NCBI GenBank assembly: GCA_964035575.1
Contig: OZ037835.1
Coordinates: forward strand, 1,364,001-1,428,000
Source: Rhynchopus sp. YZ270_cl-10
Lineage: Eukaryota > Euglenozoa > Diplonemea > Diplonemida > Diplonemidae
Direction of reading: 5' to 3'
Length of the DNA stretch: 64,000 nucleotides
A program made the position numbers and the translations under genes. This document shows, one piece after another, positions 11,185 to 22,250 of the stretch (position 1 is its first letter; each line of letters opens with the position of its first letter). Below the pieces are notes generated by a model. That model saw nothing but the letters and a program-made list of their open reading frames with translations, did no database searches and was not told the origin of the DNA.

Positions 11185-12585
11185 ATGCCGAAGCGACACG
11201 CAGACAGCACGCAGGACGAGAACCCACGAAAGAGAAGACAGCTTTCTGCAGACGAGGTCTTGATGGAGGCTGCCAGGAACGGCGACACGACTGCCGTGCG
11301 GGCGGTCCTTGAGAAGTTCAACCCAGACAGAAAGAAAGTGGCCTTCGATGCTGCGCACGAGGCATGCAGAGGGACCCACGATGAATGCCTCGCACTGCTT
11401 CTTCCGTATGTTGAGACAACGCAGATGGGGTTTGGGATGCTGCTGAGTGAGTGTGTCCACGCAGACCACGTTGCGTGCACGGAGGTCCTCTTGCAGCATT
11501 GGAAGTCAGTCTGCAACAACGTGGCGTTTGTCCCGCACGATGCCGACCACAGCGCAGGTCAGCCAGGGATAGCCTGTCCGGCCATGTGGTCAGACCCTGC
11601 AGTGTGTCGTGTCTTGATTGATGCAGGGGCAGACTTACATACAAGAAACAAGAAGCGACTTTCACCTTTCTATCGACATACAAAAGGCGAGGACGGATGT
11701 TCGCCTCTGCACTATGCTTGCAAAAAAAGAGCACTTGACGTTGTGAAGATGTTGGTTGAAGCAGGTGCGGGAGTGCGTGACACAACTGACGAAGGGTGCA
11801 CGTGTCTTAGCCTTGCGGCAGAACTTGGACACACGGAGACTGTGCGCTATCTTGTGGGCTTGCCAGAGGTGGAACTGAATCACCGAGATGTTGACAACCA
11901 CACTGCGTTGTACTTAGGGGTTCACAACAAGCACACAGACGTGGTGCGGGTGTTGATTGATGCAGGTGCAGACCTCGACGCAAGGAACAACGACGAAAGT
12001 TCGCCTTTGCATCATGCTTGTCAATCAGAAGCGCTTGACATTGTGAAGATATTGGTCAGAGCAGGTGCGGAAGTGAATGCCACTGAAGACGAATACTACA
12101 CGTGTTTTGATTATGCGGTATTTTATGGATACACCGAGACTGTTCGCTATCTTGTGGGCTTGCCAGAGGTGGATGTGAATCAACGAGGGGCGTACGACCG
12201 CACTGCGTTGGAGCACGCTTTTTATTTTGACGATGTGAAAACAGACGTGGTGCAGGTGCTGATTGATGCAGGTGCATACATCGACGAACAGAACGACGAG
12301 GGACGTTCGCCTCTGCACTTTGCTTGCGATTCAGGAGCACTTGACGTTGTGAAGATGTTGGTCAGAGCAGGTGCAGGAGTGCGTGTCACGGACAATGATG
12401 GGTGCACGTGTCTTATCCTTGCGGCACGTCGTGGACACACCGAGACTGTGCGCTATCTTGTGGGCTTGCCAGAGGTGGATGTGAATCACCGAGACACTGA
12501 AAAGAACTACACTGCGTTGCAGCATGCGGTGGAGGAAAATCACACAGACGTTGCACAGGTGCTGAATTGTCTACTTGCAGCTTGA
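11185..12585 (+). CDS. Ankyrin-repeat protein ANK1 (solitary, shorter copy, 466 aa)
   Basis: The protein starts with the family tail MPKRHADSTQDENPRKRRQL, a lysine/arginine-rich NLS-like sequence. A degenerate helical region (11260-11600) and nine ankyrin repeats follow, forming three super-modules (PLHxAC..DVVKMLV, TCLxLAA..TVRYLVGLPEV, TALxxA..DVVQVLIDAGAD). The array genes have four super-modules. The ATG at 11185 is chosen because homology with the array genes covers it and the CA-rich leader back to about 11118; an in-frame upstream ATG at 10936 lies outside that homology. The C-terminus departs from its sisters: a small frame change near 12570 ends the protein early. The neighbouring frame continues as LLQLEQLQQQ to a stop at 12653-12655, so the parent had a Gln-rich tail. 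Confidence 0.85.
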   Translation: MPKRHADSTQDENPRKRRQLSADEVLMEAARNGDTTAVRAVLEKFNPDRKKVAFDAAHEACRGTHDECLALLLPYVETTQMGFGMLLSECVHADHVACTEVLLQHWKSVCNNVAFVPHDADHSAGQPGIACPAMWSDPAVCRVLIDAGADLHTRNKKRLSPFYRHTKGEDGCSPLHYACKKRALDVVKMLVEAGAGVRDTTDEGCTCLSLAAELGHTETVRYLVGLPEVELNHRDVDNHTALYLGVHNKHTDVVRVLIDAGADLDARNNDESSPLHHACQSEALDIVKILVRAGAEVNATEDEYYTCFDYAVFYGYTETVRYLVGLPEVDVNQRGAYDRTALEHAFYFDDVKTDVVQVLIDAGAYIDEQNDEGRSPLHFACDSGALDVVKMLVRAGAGVRVTDNDGCTCLILAARRGHTETVRYLVGLPEVDVNHRDTEKNYTALQHAVEENHTDVAQVLNCLLAA

Positions 12586-13036
12586 ACAGCTACAGCAACA
12601 ACAGAAACAACAGCAACAACAGGCCGTGCCCCTGAAGCAACGCTCGCAGCAGTGACCGTGCTGCCGCCGCCTCCCCTCTGCTGCAGTTCTTAAAAGAGCA
12701 GATGACCTACGAGCAGCATGATGGGGCGTGTCCTCTGCCTACACTACAGTGCGCAGCAAGGTCCCGGCTCTCTAAGGTCCTGTCTAAGATAATACGAAAT
12801 AATTGGAGGCAATAAATAAAGCATTTTAGGGATAGGTTCTGGGGTGAAAATATGTGGTTTTGGGGGCTTTTTCCGGATATTTCAGTTCTATCGCTACTCT
12901 CACTAACCCTCCACCCACACATCACCCACCCAAACCTTATTACAGAACCACTACACAAAAAAACTGAAAAAAAAATTTTTATAAAACTCACTGGGAAATT
13001 CTCTCCCCCTCTTCCCCCTTTTCCACCCCTTAAACG
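12586..13036. other. Intergenic region between ANK1 and IFT88
   Basis: It contains CAG/CAA-rich sequence continuing the lost ANK1 tail, then AT-rich spacer, then a strongly pyrimidine-rich leader (12990-13036) directly upstream of the IFT88 ATG. Similar C-rich leaders precede the genes at 18926 and 51915. Confidence 0.6.
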
Positions 13037-16000
13037 ATGTCTCTGAACGATTCCAAATGGAACCCATCCCAACAAGACGACACTCTGTACGGCGGGTTTG
13101 CTGCAGGGGGTGATGCAGGGAAGGCTGCTGGTGGTGGGTTTACGGAGCCCCCTTCCTCTCATGGAATGCAAGCGGGGAATGATTGGAGCGCTCCCGCCGC
13201 TTCTGCTGCACCACCACCTTCAGGAAACAACTGGGGACGTGCCCCCGGAACTCAACAGGGCTCCGTTTTAAAGTCAATGGATGCGCGACCAATGACGTCC
13301 AACCGGGCTTCGGGGTTTCAAGCTACTACACGGTTAGGGACCGGCGCTGCGCCTCCTGGGTTTGATCCGTTTAATCAACAGAGTTCTAGTGCTTTGTCTC
13401 CTTCGCTTCCGCTTCAAAAGCGGTCGGACAATTCTCCCGAGGAGCAGTGTCTGGAGGCAGAGAAGAAGGTGAACGCATTGATAGAGGAGAGTGCGATGCT
13501 TGCGTTGCATAAGGACCATGCGTTGGCGTTGCAGAAGGCGATTGAGGCAGGGAAGCGGGAGAGGTGGCTGTGCAAGGAGCGTGAGAAGCTGGGGCTCGCA
13601 GAACAGATCAACATTGACCTGACGTACTCGGTGCACTTCAACCTTGCCGTACAGTACCACAACAGCCAATGCTATTCGGAAGCCATCAATACATACACCC
13701 TCATCGTCCGCAACAAGCAGTATGCGCAAAGTGGCAGGCTCCGTGTAAACATGGGGAACATTTATTACGAGCAGGGCAAGTACACCTTTGCGCTGAAGAT
13801 GTACAAGTCTGCTCTCGAGGTCGTCCCTACAACAGGAAAAGAGCTGCGCTTCAAAATCCAGCGCAACATGGCCAACACATACGTCAGGATGGGTATGGAA
13901 AAAAATGTCGATTTTTTTTTGAAATAATTTTACCTAGTCGCATACTGCGAATTTTCCTGGATGCGCAGGAAAAAAAATGACTGGGGAGTGTTGGTGGCTC
14001 CGCGACGCCACAGAGCCGGCACACTCGGTGAGTGCCTCACAAAACATCAAAATACTTCTTATTTGCTTTTATTTGTTGTCTTCACGCTTTATCTTTGTTG
14101 GGAAATAAAACTTCGAAACACACAACATCACGGAGGACTGGTCATGGTCATGACCAGCACTTTGAATAAGAGGTCCGTATTTCAAGCCTGGTAGGTCGAA
14201 GGTCGCTATGCCTCCCTACTACTAAACGAAATCAGAACACCAACAGCTCCAAACCTGCCAGTTTTTGGCATTTTTAATACAGGGCATTTACTACAGGTGT
14301 ATTAATTTCAACCTGCACACAGCTATACCAAACTTTTCATTGTACTAAACCCACACTCCCTACCTCCCCTAACCCCCTCTATGGACATCGTGCCTGAAAC
14401 TGTAGAAGTTAACTTCTATTTTATCAAAAACAAAAAAATAAACTACCCCCTCTGTAGGTCAATACCAAGACGCGATCAACCACTACGAAAGCATCATGAA
14501 GGACGCACCTGATATGCAGACAGGATTCAACCTGCTGCTGTCGTACTACATCCTGCGCGACAAGGACCGCATGAAGCGGCAATTCGTGAAGCTCCTGCAG
14601 ATCAAGACCAACGCTGACAACGACGATGACGATGATGAAGATGACGACGAGGCTGCCGAAGGCTCCCCCGAAAAGCAGGTCCTCGCCGACGACGGCCTCC
14701 TCACAGACCTCCGCGTACGGCGCAAACTGCACACCCAATGCATACTCACAGCAGGCCGGCTCATCGCCCCCGTTGTGGAAGCAGATTGGGAGCAAGGATT
14801 CGCCTTTATCGTAACCTCCCTTAAGCAAAGCCGTGTCAGTGAGTTGAAGCAACCCAACTCACGTCTCGCGTCTGAGCTAGAAATGTGTTGTGCGCTACAG
14901 TATTTGAAGCACCAACAATATGGGAAGGCTATAGACGGGTTGAAGGCATTTGAGAAGAAGGACCGAACGTTGAAGGCGAGGGCTGCGTGTAATCTGTCGT
15001 ATTTATGCTATCTTGAAGGCGACTACGCTAATGGCGAGCAGTACGCTGATATGTCCATCGACGCAGACAAGTACAACGCAAGCGCCTTAGTAAACAAAGG
15101 CAACTTCCTCTTCAAAAAGGGTGAGTTTGACAGATCAAAGCAGTGCTTTTTGGAGGCCCTTTCTGTAGAAGCGGACTGTGTAGAGGCCATCTACAACCTT
15201 GGCCTCGCAACAAAGGCGTTGCACCAGTACGAGGAGAGTCTGAAGGTGTTCAAGCGTCTGCAAACCATGATCGATTCCGTAGAAGTGACCTACCAGCTGG
15301 GTAACATCTACGATTTGCTAGGGCGATCAGACATGGCGGCGGAGTGGCTCCGCAAGGCTCCAACGGATCCAGCAATCTTCGCACGTCTTGCAAACATATA
15401 CGTCAAAGAGGATGACGAAAGCCAAGCATTCCACTACAACTTAGAAGCACACAGGTATACTTGAAAAAAAAAATTTGCTTTTTTTAGTGACACATAGTGT
15501 GGAAGCGAACAACAAACAAACCTTTATTTTTCAATAATGGTGTGATTCAGGGGGTACGGACAACCCACGGGGGAACCACGGAGAACTGTTTCGGGCTATA
15601 TCTCCTTGATTCATACAGTCAGTTATCCACCGAACCGTCGTATGGGTTAAAAAACCCTCTCAGTTTTGAATTGCACTATCAACTTCACTTTGAAATCCCC
15701 AACCTACATTTTTCCCCCACCGGTTGTATGACTGTATGATAATTTTCTTTTAGCGACAGAACGTCACTACCACCACTACAGATACCTGCCTGTGTGCATG
15801 GATGTGATCAACTGGCTTGGTGCGTACTTCGTGCGTAACGAAGTATACGAAAAGGCAATGAAGTACTTCGAGCGGGCCGCGCAGATCGAGCCGAAGGAGG
15901 TTAAGTGGCGTCTGCTGGTCGCGAGCTGCTACCGCCGTATTGGGGCCTTCCCTAAGGCGAAGCAGATGTATGAGGAGATCCACAGGGCGCACCCAAACAA

Positions 16001-17779
16001 CATCGAGTGTCCGCGCTACCTGCTGCACCTCTGCAAGGAGATGGGGCTGACAGAGGAGGCAGTCGTGTATCATAAGGTATGTTTTGTTAAAACAACTTGT
16101 TGTCAAAAAGATTGGAGGCAGCGTGGGCAAACAAAACGGATTGGAAAAAAAAAAAAACAGAAGCTTGCTTGTTTTCTTTACTCAATTAACCACAACAACC
16201 GCACTTTAGTTTAACACATTTTTTCATCTTTTTTTGTTTTCCGGCTTTGAGCGCACAAACAAAAGACCCGATTTTTTTTATTTTAGTGAACGCAAAATCG
16301 TATTTGGCAAAAAAAAAAAAAAAAAGTTTGAGCCCCTTCATGGAATTGAAAACCACACTGATTTTGTGCTGTACTTTTTATTTGCAAAAAACAAAGGATT
16401 TTTTAAAAAGAGGAGACGACGCTGATGGACAAAACTCCATCTTTCGATCTGAAAATATTATCTTAATCACTTTTTTTTGTGTTCCGCCAAATCATGCCTC
16501 AAACAGGAGGATTTTGTGCAAACCAACGACACACCTTACCCCCCTACTATTTCCTACTATTTTTCCACACACAATACCATAGGTTCTTGCCAAGCTCGAG
16601 AGGAGGACAGGGGCGACTCCTGTTGCGGACGAAGGGGGTGCGGCACTTGCGATGCAGCCGTCCCATACTGGGGGTACAGGGGACAACACGTATGCTCCTG
16701 TGTCGCAGGCATCTGGGGCACCAGCGCCGCTGAACTCACGTCACGCAGCACAGCTGGCAGCAGTGGAGGCAGAGAAGGAGCGGGTATGCACACACCTCAT
16801 CCACCCGTCCTTTATCATACACAGTGTTTTTGGCACCCTTCTTATTAGGGGTAAGGACAGTCTGGTAGGAATATCTCAACTTACAAAGTACTACAATGCA
16901 ATATAATACAAAACAAGAGAAGCAAAAACAAAAACAAAACAAAAACAAAAACAAACAAAACTTTCAAAACCCCCAGGTTTGGGGTGCTCAGAGGTACTTT
17001 TTTGCAGCTCGAGTCAAGAAAAATCACGAAAAATCACAACGGTTACAAACGGTTACAAATCGTTACAAATGCTTACAAAAACGAAATTGTGATTTTGTTT
17101 GGTTTTTTTGTGAGCGTCCGTGAATTTTTGTGATTATCTGTGATTTTTTGTGATTTTTTGTGATTTTTTGTGATTTTTTGTGATTTTTTGTGATTCGCAT
17201 TCCCGATTTTGTGATTTTTCGTGATTTTTTGTGATTATCTGTGATTATCTGTGATTTTTTGTGATTTTCTGTGATTTTCTGTGATTTTTTGTGATTCGCA
17301 TTCTAGATTTTGTGATTTTTTGTGATTTTTCATGATTCTTTGTGACTGGAGCTGCAAAAAAGTACCTCTGATCACCCCAAGGTTTGACTTTTTGGACAGT
17401 TCAGAACCACAGCGTTTACGATAAAGACAGTTCAGAACCACGCTATGTGGTTCTGAACTGTCCAAAACGCAAACCTTGTGCATGTTTTTAAATAGTAATC
17501 TCTACATTGGTGGCATCGGGAGAGACCAAATTCCCCTGGTATTTCTCCCAAACTTCTAGGGGGGGAACCAGAAAATTCTTACACCAAATTGGTTCCGATC
17601 CACACCAATGTAACCTTTTAAGTGATTTCTTTAGCCAGAGCTCTGGCTCTATGTGTCTTCACATTACCGTTCAAATGATCCAATACCTACAGGACGCCCT
17701 TCAGCCTGAAGCCACCCCTAAGCGTGCGAAGGAGGACGACGATGTGTCGCTGGATGATGAAGACCTGCCGGGGATGTAG
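13037..17779 (+). CDS. IFT88: Intraflagellar transport protein 88, five exons, 811 aa
   Basis: IFT88 is a core IFT-B subunit built of TPR repeats, needed to assemble cilia and flagella. The exons are 13037-13892, 14458-15454, 15782-16076, 16583-16783 and 17693-17779, giving 811 residues against about 824-833 in animals. Every intron begins GTAT and ends AG, and all junctions keep frame. Landmarks in order are DDTLYGGF (14-21), RPMTSNRASGF (84-94), TPR segments such as NLAVQYHNSQCYSEAI and NMGNIYYEQGKYTFALKMY, an acidic Asp run in exon 2, INWLGAYFVRNEVYEKAMKY and VKWRLLVASCYRR in exon 3, and an acidic end finishing DDEDLPGM. The exon 2/3 join restores EAHR-YLP, matching the family's SYRYFP. 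Introns 3 and 4 carry repeats. Nothing suggests it is inactive. Confidence 0.95.
16978..17380. repeat. Foldback repeat in IFT88 intron 4
   Basis: Arms at 16978-17010 and 17349-17380 (core CAGAGGTACTTTTTTGCAGC) are reverse complements with one mismatch. Between them lie about 25 near-tandem copies of GTGATTTTTT-like units (17092-17340) and three GGTTACAAA-type units. The design, an inverted end plus internal iterated word, resembles the larger TIR elements. Confidence 0.75.
17381..17478. repeat. Hairpin with 17-bp perfect stem in intron 4
   Basis: GGACAGTTCAGAACCAC (17394-17410) pairs perfectly with 17447-17463, and the flanks GGTTTG/CAAACC extend the stem. The stem word also occurs a second time inside the loop (17427-17441). 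Confidence 0.75.
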
Positions 17780-17891
17780 ACTGCAGGCTTTCCAGCTGGG
17801 GGGTGAGGAAGTACTTTGGGGTTGTCATTTTTGCGCCAGAGGCACCTTCAGTTGCACCTTCAACTCTTTCATCCTCCCACCTCTTTGAATC

Positions 17892-17936
17892 AAGGTGACT
17901 AAGCTCGAGAGGATTGGGATCATCTTACAAACTTTC
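17892..17936 (+). promoter_or_regulatory. Shared 45-nt box (AAGGTGACTAAGC)
   Basis: It lies 113 nt after the IFT88 stop. The same box recurs at 27156-27200, upstream of the second cyclase-like gene, and in ankyrin spacers near 37852, 40561, 49012, 51563 and 57107. The consensus starts AAGGTGACTAAGCACAGAG and ends with a TCTT-TA-ACTTT run. Its presence near unrelated genes suggests a processing or transcription signal; the direction of action is unknown. Confidence 0.4.
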
Positions 17937-18080
17937 TTTCTTTCCCCAAGACATAAAATAACCACGTAGAAGCTTCCGCTACTTCGTTTTTCTTTTTTTT
18001 TAAAATCATTCTTTTCCCGGTAAAGCGTGGCCATTTGTGAATACAGTGCATTGTGTTTTACGGATTTTATAAAGAATAAC

Positions 18081-18104
18081 TGCTGCTATCCCATGATAGT
18101 AGTC
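18081..18104. repeat. Short hairpin shared with 26906-26929
   Basis: CTGCTATCCCATGATAGTAG can fold with stem CTATC/GATAG. A near-identical version lies at 26906-26929. Both sit within about 250 nt of a copy of the shared 45-nt box, but in the opposite order. Confidence 0.45.
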
Positions 18105-18925
18105 TAAAATAAAACAAAAGAAAAAATCTGGTAAACAACGTGGCCATTTGTTGAGTGATCTCTGGACGGGGAGTGATTTTTTTTTTAGCTCTCAGTCGCG
18201 TCTCACAGTCTCTCTCACACAGCCTGTTTTGTGTGTCTCACGGAGACGATCATGGACCACCCAATTTTGCAGACAACTACATGCGCCGCAATACAGTGCT
18301 TTGTCACTCCTCGCAGCATGCTGTTTGCTACCTATATTGCATTGCATGTCTATCTACGTACGTTGTGGCCCAAACCCCTCTTCAAGGCTCTTGTTTCGCC
18401 TCCCCCTCGTTCCCCATTAAGCCTTTTTCACCTTTCGCTATTTCTCATGCCCCCCCATCTCCCTCGCCCACCACGTTACCCCTTTTTTTTTGGACTTCTG
18501 TTCGGAAAAAAAATCCTTTCCACCCAACACTAAGCCTACCTTAAAGTGCATACGATCTTATTTTTGCATTTTTGAAATTCACCCCCAACCCTCCCCTCTC
18601 CCCTTCGCCCTCCCCCCCTTTTGATTTCAACCTCTTCACAACGTGTTCCAGAGGAACCTGCCAAGTGAAATTACTTAAAAATGAGAAGTGAAAATGACAT
18701 GTAAATCATTTGTCATAGCAAAATGTTTCCTTTGGGGGAGTAGGTGGGATGAGCCTACAGGCATTCTTTAAATTGCCATGATAATAAGTGACCACTTTGT
18801 CATCACTTTCACTTTGTCATGACGTGAAATTGGTCCTGGACCACGTCGATGTTCCCTACAACAATTTCCTCCCCCCTCCCCCTCCTCCCCCCCTCCACAC
18901 AACCCCAGCATTTCCTTTTGACATC

Positions 18926-20035
18926 ATGGATCTGCTGTGTCATGCACCTAAGGGCGATTCATCCGTCGTGACTACGACAGAGGACGAAACGATAGGAAGC
19001 CTCAAGGCACGCATCCTTGCCGCCACACTGTGCACACACCCTGACGAGCTCAGCTCCGGCGTCCTGCGGCAATACTCGCTGCTGTCCGGCGGGGCTGTCA
19101 TCGGCAACGACGCGACAGCATTATCGCAGACCCCTCTCGAAGCTCTATCGGAGGTCACCCTCGCCCGCACCTCTGCCGCCGTGAAAGCACCGTACAAACA
19201 CATGATGTTCTCCTCCGCGATCGCGGTCTCCCCTTGCAGCACTATTCTCATTGTCGCCACACGCTCTGCACTTGCAGCATACAATACCGAAACCACCGAA
19301 ATGCTTTGGGAAAAACCTAGCACCCTCTGGAAACTTTGCACCGCCATGGCCTTCTCCCGCTGTGGATCTTATGTAGCTTCCGGTTGGAAGGATGGAGCCA
19401 TCATTATCTACCACAGTGATACGGGAGAAATTCTAAAAGAGGCAATGTTCCCAGAGACGATCCACTCCATATGCATTACAGACTGTGGCACCTATGTGGC
19501 AGTATGTGGTACCATGCATGATGTCATCCTTTACACCCTATTTGACGCAGCGGAGCGTGTCTTGGAAGGGCATACTAGATGGGTATTGTCGGTGTCGTGT
19601 GGTGATGTGTTGGTTTCTGCTTCGGATGACCGAACACTGCGGGTATGGGATTATAAGGGGGACAACGCTGTGATGGTCCTGAGCGGGCATGAGGGTCCGG
19701 TGGGGAATGTTGTTGTCACGCAAGGTGGTGATGTGGCGGTGAGCGTCGATAACATTACAGTACGTTGCTGGGAGCTTGCGGCAGGGAGCTGTCTGTGGGT
19801 GGTACCCGCATCAGGATTGGGATTGGCGGTGGCGGGGTGCGTGGGTATGGTGTTGGTGCAACGTCCTTCTGCACCCGTAGAGTGTTTTGAATTGTGTACC
19901 GGCGACCCTATTGCTCTGGCCAACGACGACGACAGTGCAGGGGTGGTCGGCATCGTTCTCAGCGACTGCGGGCAGTTTCTGTTCCAACGGTATGCGACTA
20001 AAGGGGTTTCGGTCATCCGCCTGGAGCGGGCCTGA
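18926..20035 (+). CDS. Ubiquitin-like domain plus WD40 repeat protein, 369 aa
   Basis: Residues 1-85 (MDLLCHAPKGDSSV onward) have the spacing of a divergent ubiquitin-like fold. From about residue 90 to the end come WD40-type repeats, the clearest being LEGHTRWVLSVSCGDVLVSA followed by DRTLRVWD, and VLSGHEGPVGNVV followed by VRCWE. Repeats with SPCSTIL, SRCGSYVASG, TDCGTYVAVCG and SDCGQFLF blade starts make about six or seven blades. The start at 18926 is chosen because it begins the folded region and follows a C-rich leader; the longer frame from 18788 adds a low-complexity proline run. It is likely a scaffold protein with unknown partners. The same UBL-plus-repeat design appears in the gene at 51915. 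Confidence 0.8.
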   Translation: MDLLCHAPKGDSSVVTTTEDETIGSLKARILAATLCTHPDELSSGVLRQYSLLSGGAVIGNDATALSQTPLEALSEVTLARTSAAVKAPYKHMMFSSAIAVSPCSTILIVATRSALAAYNTETTEMLWEKPSTLWKLCTAMAFSRCGSYVASGWKDGAIIIYHSDTGEILKEAMFPETIHSICITDCGTYVAVCGTMHDVILYTLFDAAERVLEGHTRWVLSVSCGDVLVSASDDRTLRVWDYKGDNAVMVLSGHEGPVGNVVVTQGGDVAVSVDNITVRCWELAAGSCLWVVPASGLGLAVAGCVGMVLVQRPSAPVECFELCTGDPIALANDDDSAGVVGIVLSDCGQFLFQRYATKGVSVIRLERA

Positions 20036-20145
20036 AGAGAGACATCGATGCTATTCAGAAGACGGAACATAAAAGAAGTGACGGAAATGTTACGGCATGT
20101 ATCTTTGACTCAACAACGTGAGGCATTTTATTATGTCAGGGTAAG

Positions 20146-21288
20146 GAGAGATGGAGACAGGCCTAAAGCTAAATAGGGGGGTCCGGGAGGCCAAATGTCC
20201 AAAAAGGGAGCAAATAAAGGGGGGGAATTGGGGGTACGTTTTTGGGCTCCAAAAGCCTCCATATTTGCATTTTTGAGCTCAACCCAGTCTGCGGTGGGGT
20301 CAATATGAAAAAATGGACAAAATTTTAGTGACTTAAATTTTCGCAAAATATGAACCCATACTCGTAAACAAGGGTCATTTTCAGGAAAATTCGGAAAATT
20401 CCGAGATTTGGAAGCAATTTTTCTCCTGAAAATCAGTGGGTTTTCAGCCCCAAAACATACCGCGATTGGAATTTCCGGAATCCGTCCGCGCTGTGGTGGG
20501 GTCACTTTGCCGAAATGGCCAATTTTTTGGTTTTGGTCAAAATCCATGTGGGTAAAGAGGGCCAATGTAAATCCCACAACCAGATTTTCTCTCCCTGATC
20601 CTGACGTCTTGCATGAAAATGCGCGAAAACACCGGCATTTGCATTTCCGGAATTCGTCCGTTCTGTGGTGGGGTCAATTTGCCGAAATGGACAAGTTCTT
20701 GGTTTTGGTCAAAACCCGTCAGTGTAAGGTAAAGGGGGCAAGTGTTTGCCTGTAGAAACTGGAAGGGAACAGGCAGCGCCGCAGGCGCGCGGTAACCAAC
20801 TTTTTTTTTTTTTTCCTATTCTTTTTTCTCCTCTTTCTTTTGACTTTCCGAGCCAATTGCGTTCCACGGCGGGGTCACATGTACATGCAAGTCCACTATG
20901 TGGTGGTCTTACTCAACAATATTAGAACTTCTGGTTTCTTAATGAAATCCCCGTACTGCAAAAAAAAAACGTTCCTACCAAAACCCCCAAAAATCCCGGG
21001 ATGAGGGATGGACTTTAGCGCGAGCCCTGGTGCCGCCGCAGGCGGCTTTTTTTTTTTCCAAACCATCCCAAAAAGGCTGTTTTTCGACGATTTGACACTC
21101 GATCTTTTCATATATTTTTTTTACGGTCACTTTAGTCACCAAACTTACCCCCTAAGTAGCCTGCGGCCTTCGTGCAAATAAAGGGGGGGAACCAGTACTT
21201 TTTCTTCGTGCAAATAAAGGGGGGGAACTCATTTTCAAAAATGTCGGGAGAAAGGAGGCGATTTAGCTTTTGGCCTGGATGGAGAGCG
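20146..21288. mobile_element. 1.1 kb TIR element
   Basis: The left end includes GGCCTAAAGCTAAATA and the right end, read in reverse, GGCCAAAAGCTAAATC, preceded by similar GAGATGGA/CTCCAT sequence. The interior has two direct copies of the CCGGAAT-CGTCCG repeat (20461-20545 and 20634-20717), three copies of AATAAAGGGGGGGAA and two GCA-loop hairpins. No protein is encoded. Confidence 0.6.
20461..20717 (+). repeat. Dispersed repeat, two direct copies
   Basis: Copies at 20461-20545 and 20634-20717 share ATTTCCGGAAT-CGTCCG, TGTGGTGGGGTCA and TTGGTTTTGGTCAAAA. Further copies lie at 26054-26133 (minus strand) and 48546-48628 (plus strand), each beside a satellite within a larger element. Confidence 0.8.
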
Positions 21289-21944
21289 TGTAGTTTTTTT
21301 TTTTTAGGTGATTACACACAGAGAGGCTGAGTTAAAGGCTTTTAAAGTTCATCGTATAAACAGTTCTCTTTTATTATATTTAGCAGCGGCAGAGGAGCCG
21401 CTGAAGGGTTGTGTACCGCCCTCGTTCTCTTACGGTGCAGGTAATTCATTAGGTTTCCTTTTTAGATCTACTGTTGTAGGCCGCAGGGTGCTTTGTGCTT
21501 TCATCCGGATGGCTGGCATGGGTGGGTCAGTCAGAGGTGCATCAACAACAGTTTGTCAACTACAGTTTATTTTTGTTTCTTGATATTCGCGTGGATGTTG
21601 TTTGTTATTATAGGCTAGTTGACGTCACGGACATTTGGGTTTGGGAGGGTTTGAGAGGATTTGGGCAGATTTGGGGGGGTTTGAGAGGGTTAGTAAGGGT
21701 AGGGCAGGGTATGGCACGGTGCAGGGTATGGCACGGTTTGGCACGGTGTGGCAGGGTATGGCAGGGTTTGGCACGGGTATGGCATGGTATGGCAGGGTAT
21801 GGCACGGTTTGGCAGGGTATGGCACCGTTTGTCACGGGTGTGGCAGGGTATGGCAGGGTGTGGCACGGTTTGGCACGGGTATGGCGCAGTGTGGCACGGT
21901 GTGGCACGTGTATGGCAGGGTGTGGCACAGTGTGGCACGGGTAG

Positions 21945-22207
21945 CCAGTACCCAGTACCCAGTACCCAGTACCCAGTACCCAGTACCCAGTACCCAGTAC
22001 CCAGTACCCAGTACCCAGTACCCAGTACCCAGTACCCAGTACCCAGTACCCAGTACCCAGTACCCAGTACCCAGTACCCAGTACCCAGTACCCAGTACCC
22101 AGTACCCAGTACCCAGTACCCAGTACCCAGTACCCAGTACCCAGTACCCAGTACCCAGTACCCAGTACCCAGTACCCAGTACCCAGTACCCAGTACCCAG
22201 TACCCAG
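21945..22207. repeat. (CAGTACC)n satellite
   Basis: About 37 near-perfect tandem copies of a 7-bp unit. Confidence 0.97.
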
Positions 22208-22250
22208 ACATTAGCCATTAGCCAGTAGCCAGTAGCCAGTAGCTAGTAAC

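Larger units (their letters stand above)
17780..18925. other. Intergenic region between IFT88 and the WD40 gene
   Basis: There is no gene. It holds the shared box at 17892-17936, a short hairpin at 18081-18104, two direct copies of CGTGGCCATTTGT (18027 and 18139) and a long C/T-rich leader before 18926. Confidence 0.6.

Noticed and set aside
11039-11785. Minus-strand frames opposite ankyrin genes, including Ser/Cys-rich ones of over 200 codons
   Set aside because: They recur opposite every ankyrin copy and mirror its codon pattern. They carry no domains.
12556-12581. A 22-nt intron at the ANK1 3' end
   Set aside because: Comparison with sister genes shows the CTGCTATTGCAG region simply shifted in frame.
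14160-14220. tRNA-like fold in IFT88 intron 1 (GGTCATGGTCATGACC region)
   Set aside because: No acceptor stem, T-loop consensus or complete cloverleaf could be drawn; it is only a short palindrome.
15754-15781. Alternative exon 3 start of IFT88 at the first AG (15753) or at 15759
   Set aside because: Neither keeps frame with exon 2. The AG at 15780-15781 does and restores the conserved RYLP motif.
16652-16906. Separate small gene at 16652
   Set aside because: It is in frame with and contained in IFT88 exon 4, then runs into the intron.
21690-22228. Long open frames with periodic peptides across satellites (also 25562-26345, 31252-31976, 44088-44663, 47270-47818, 48111-48541)
   Set aside because: They arise in all frames and on both strands because 7-9 bp units lack stop codons. 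No start context or non-repeat coding sequence supports them.
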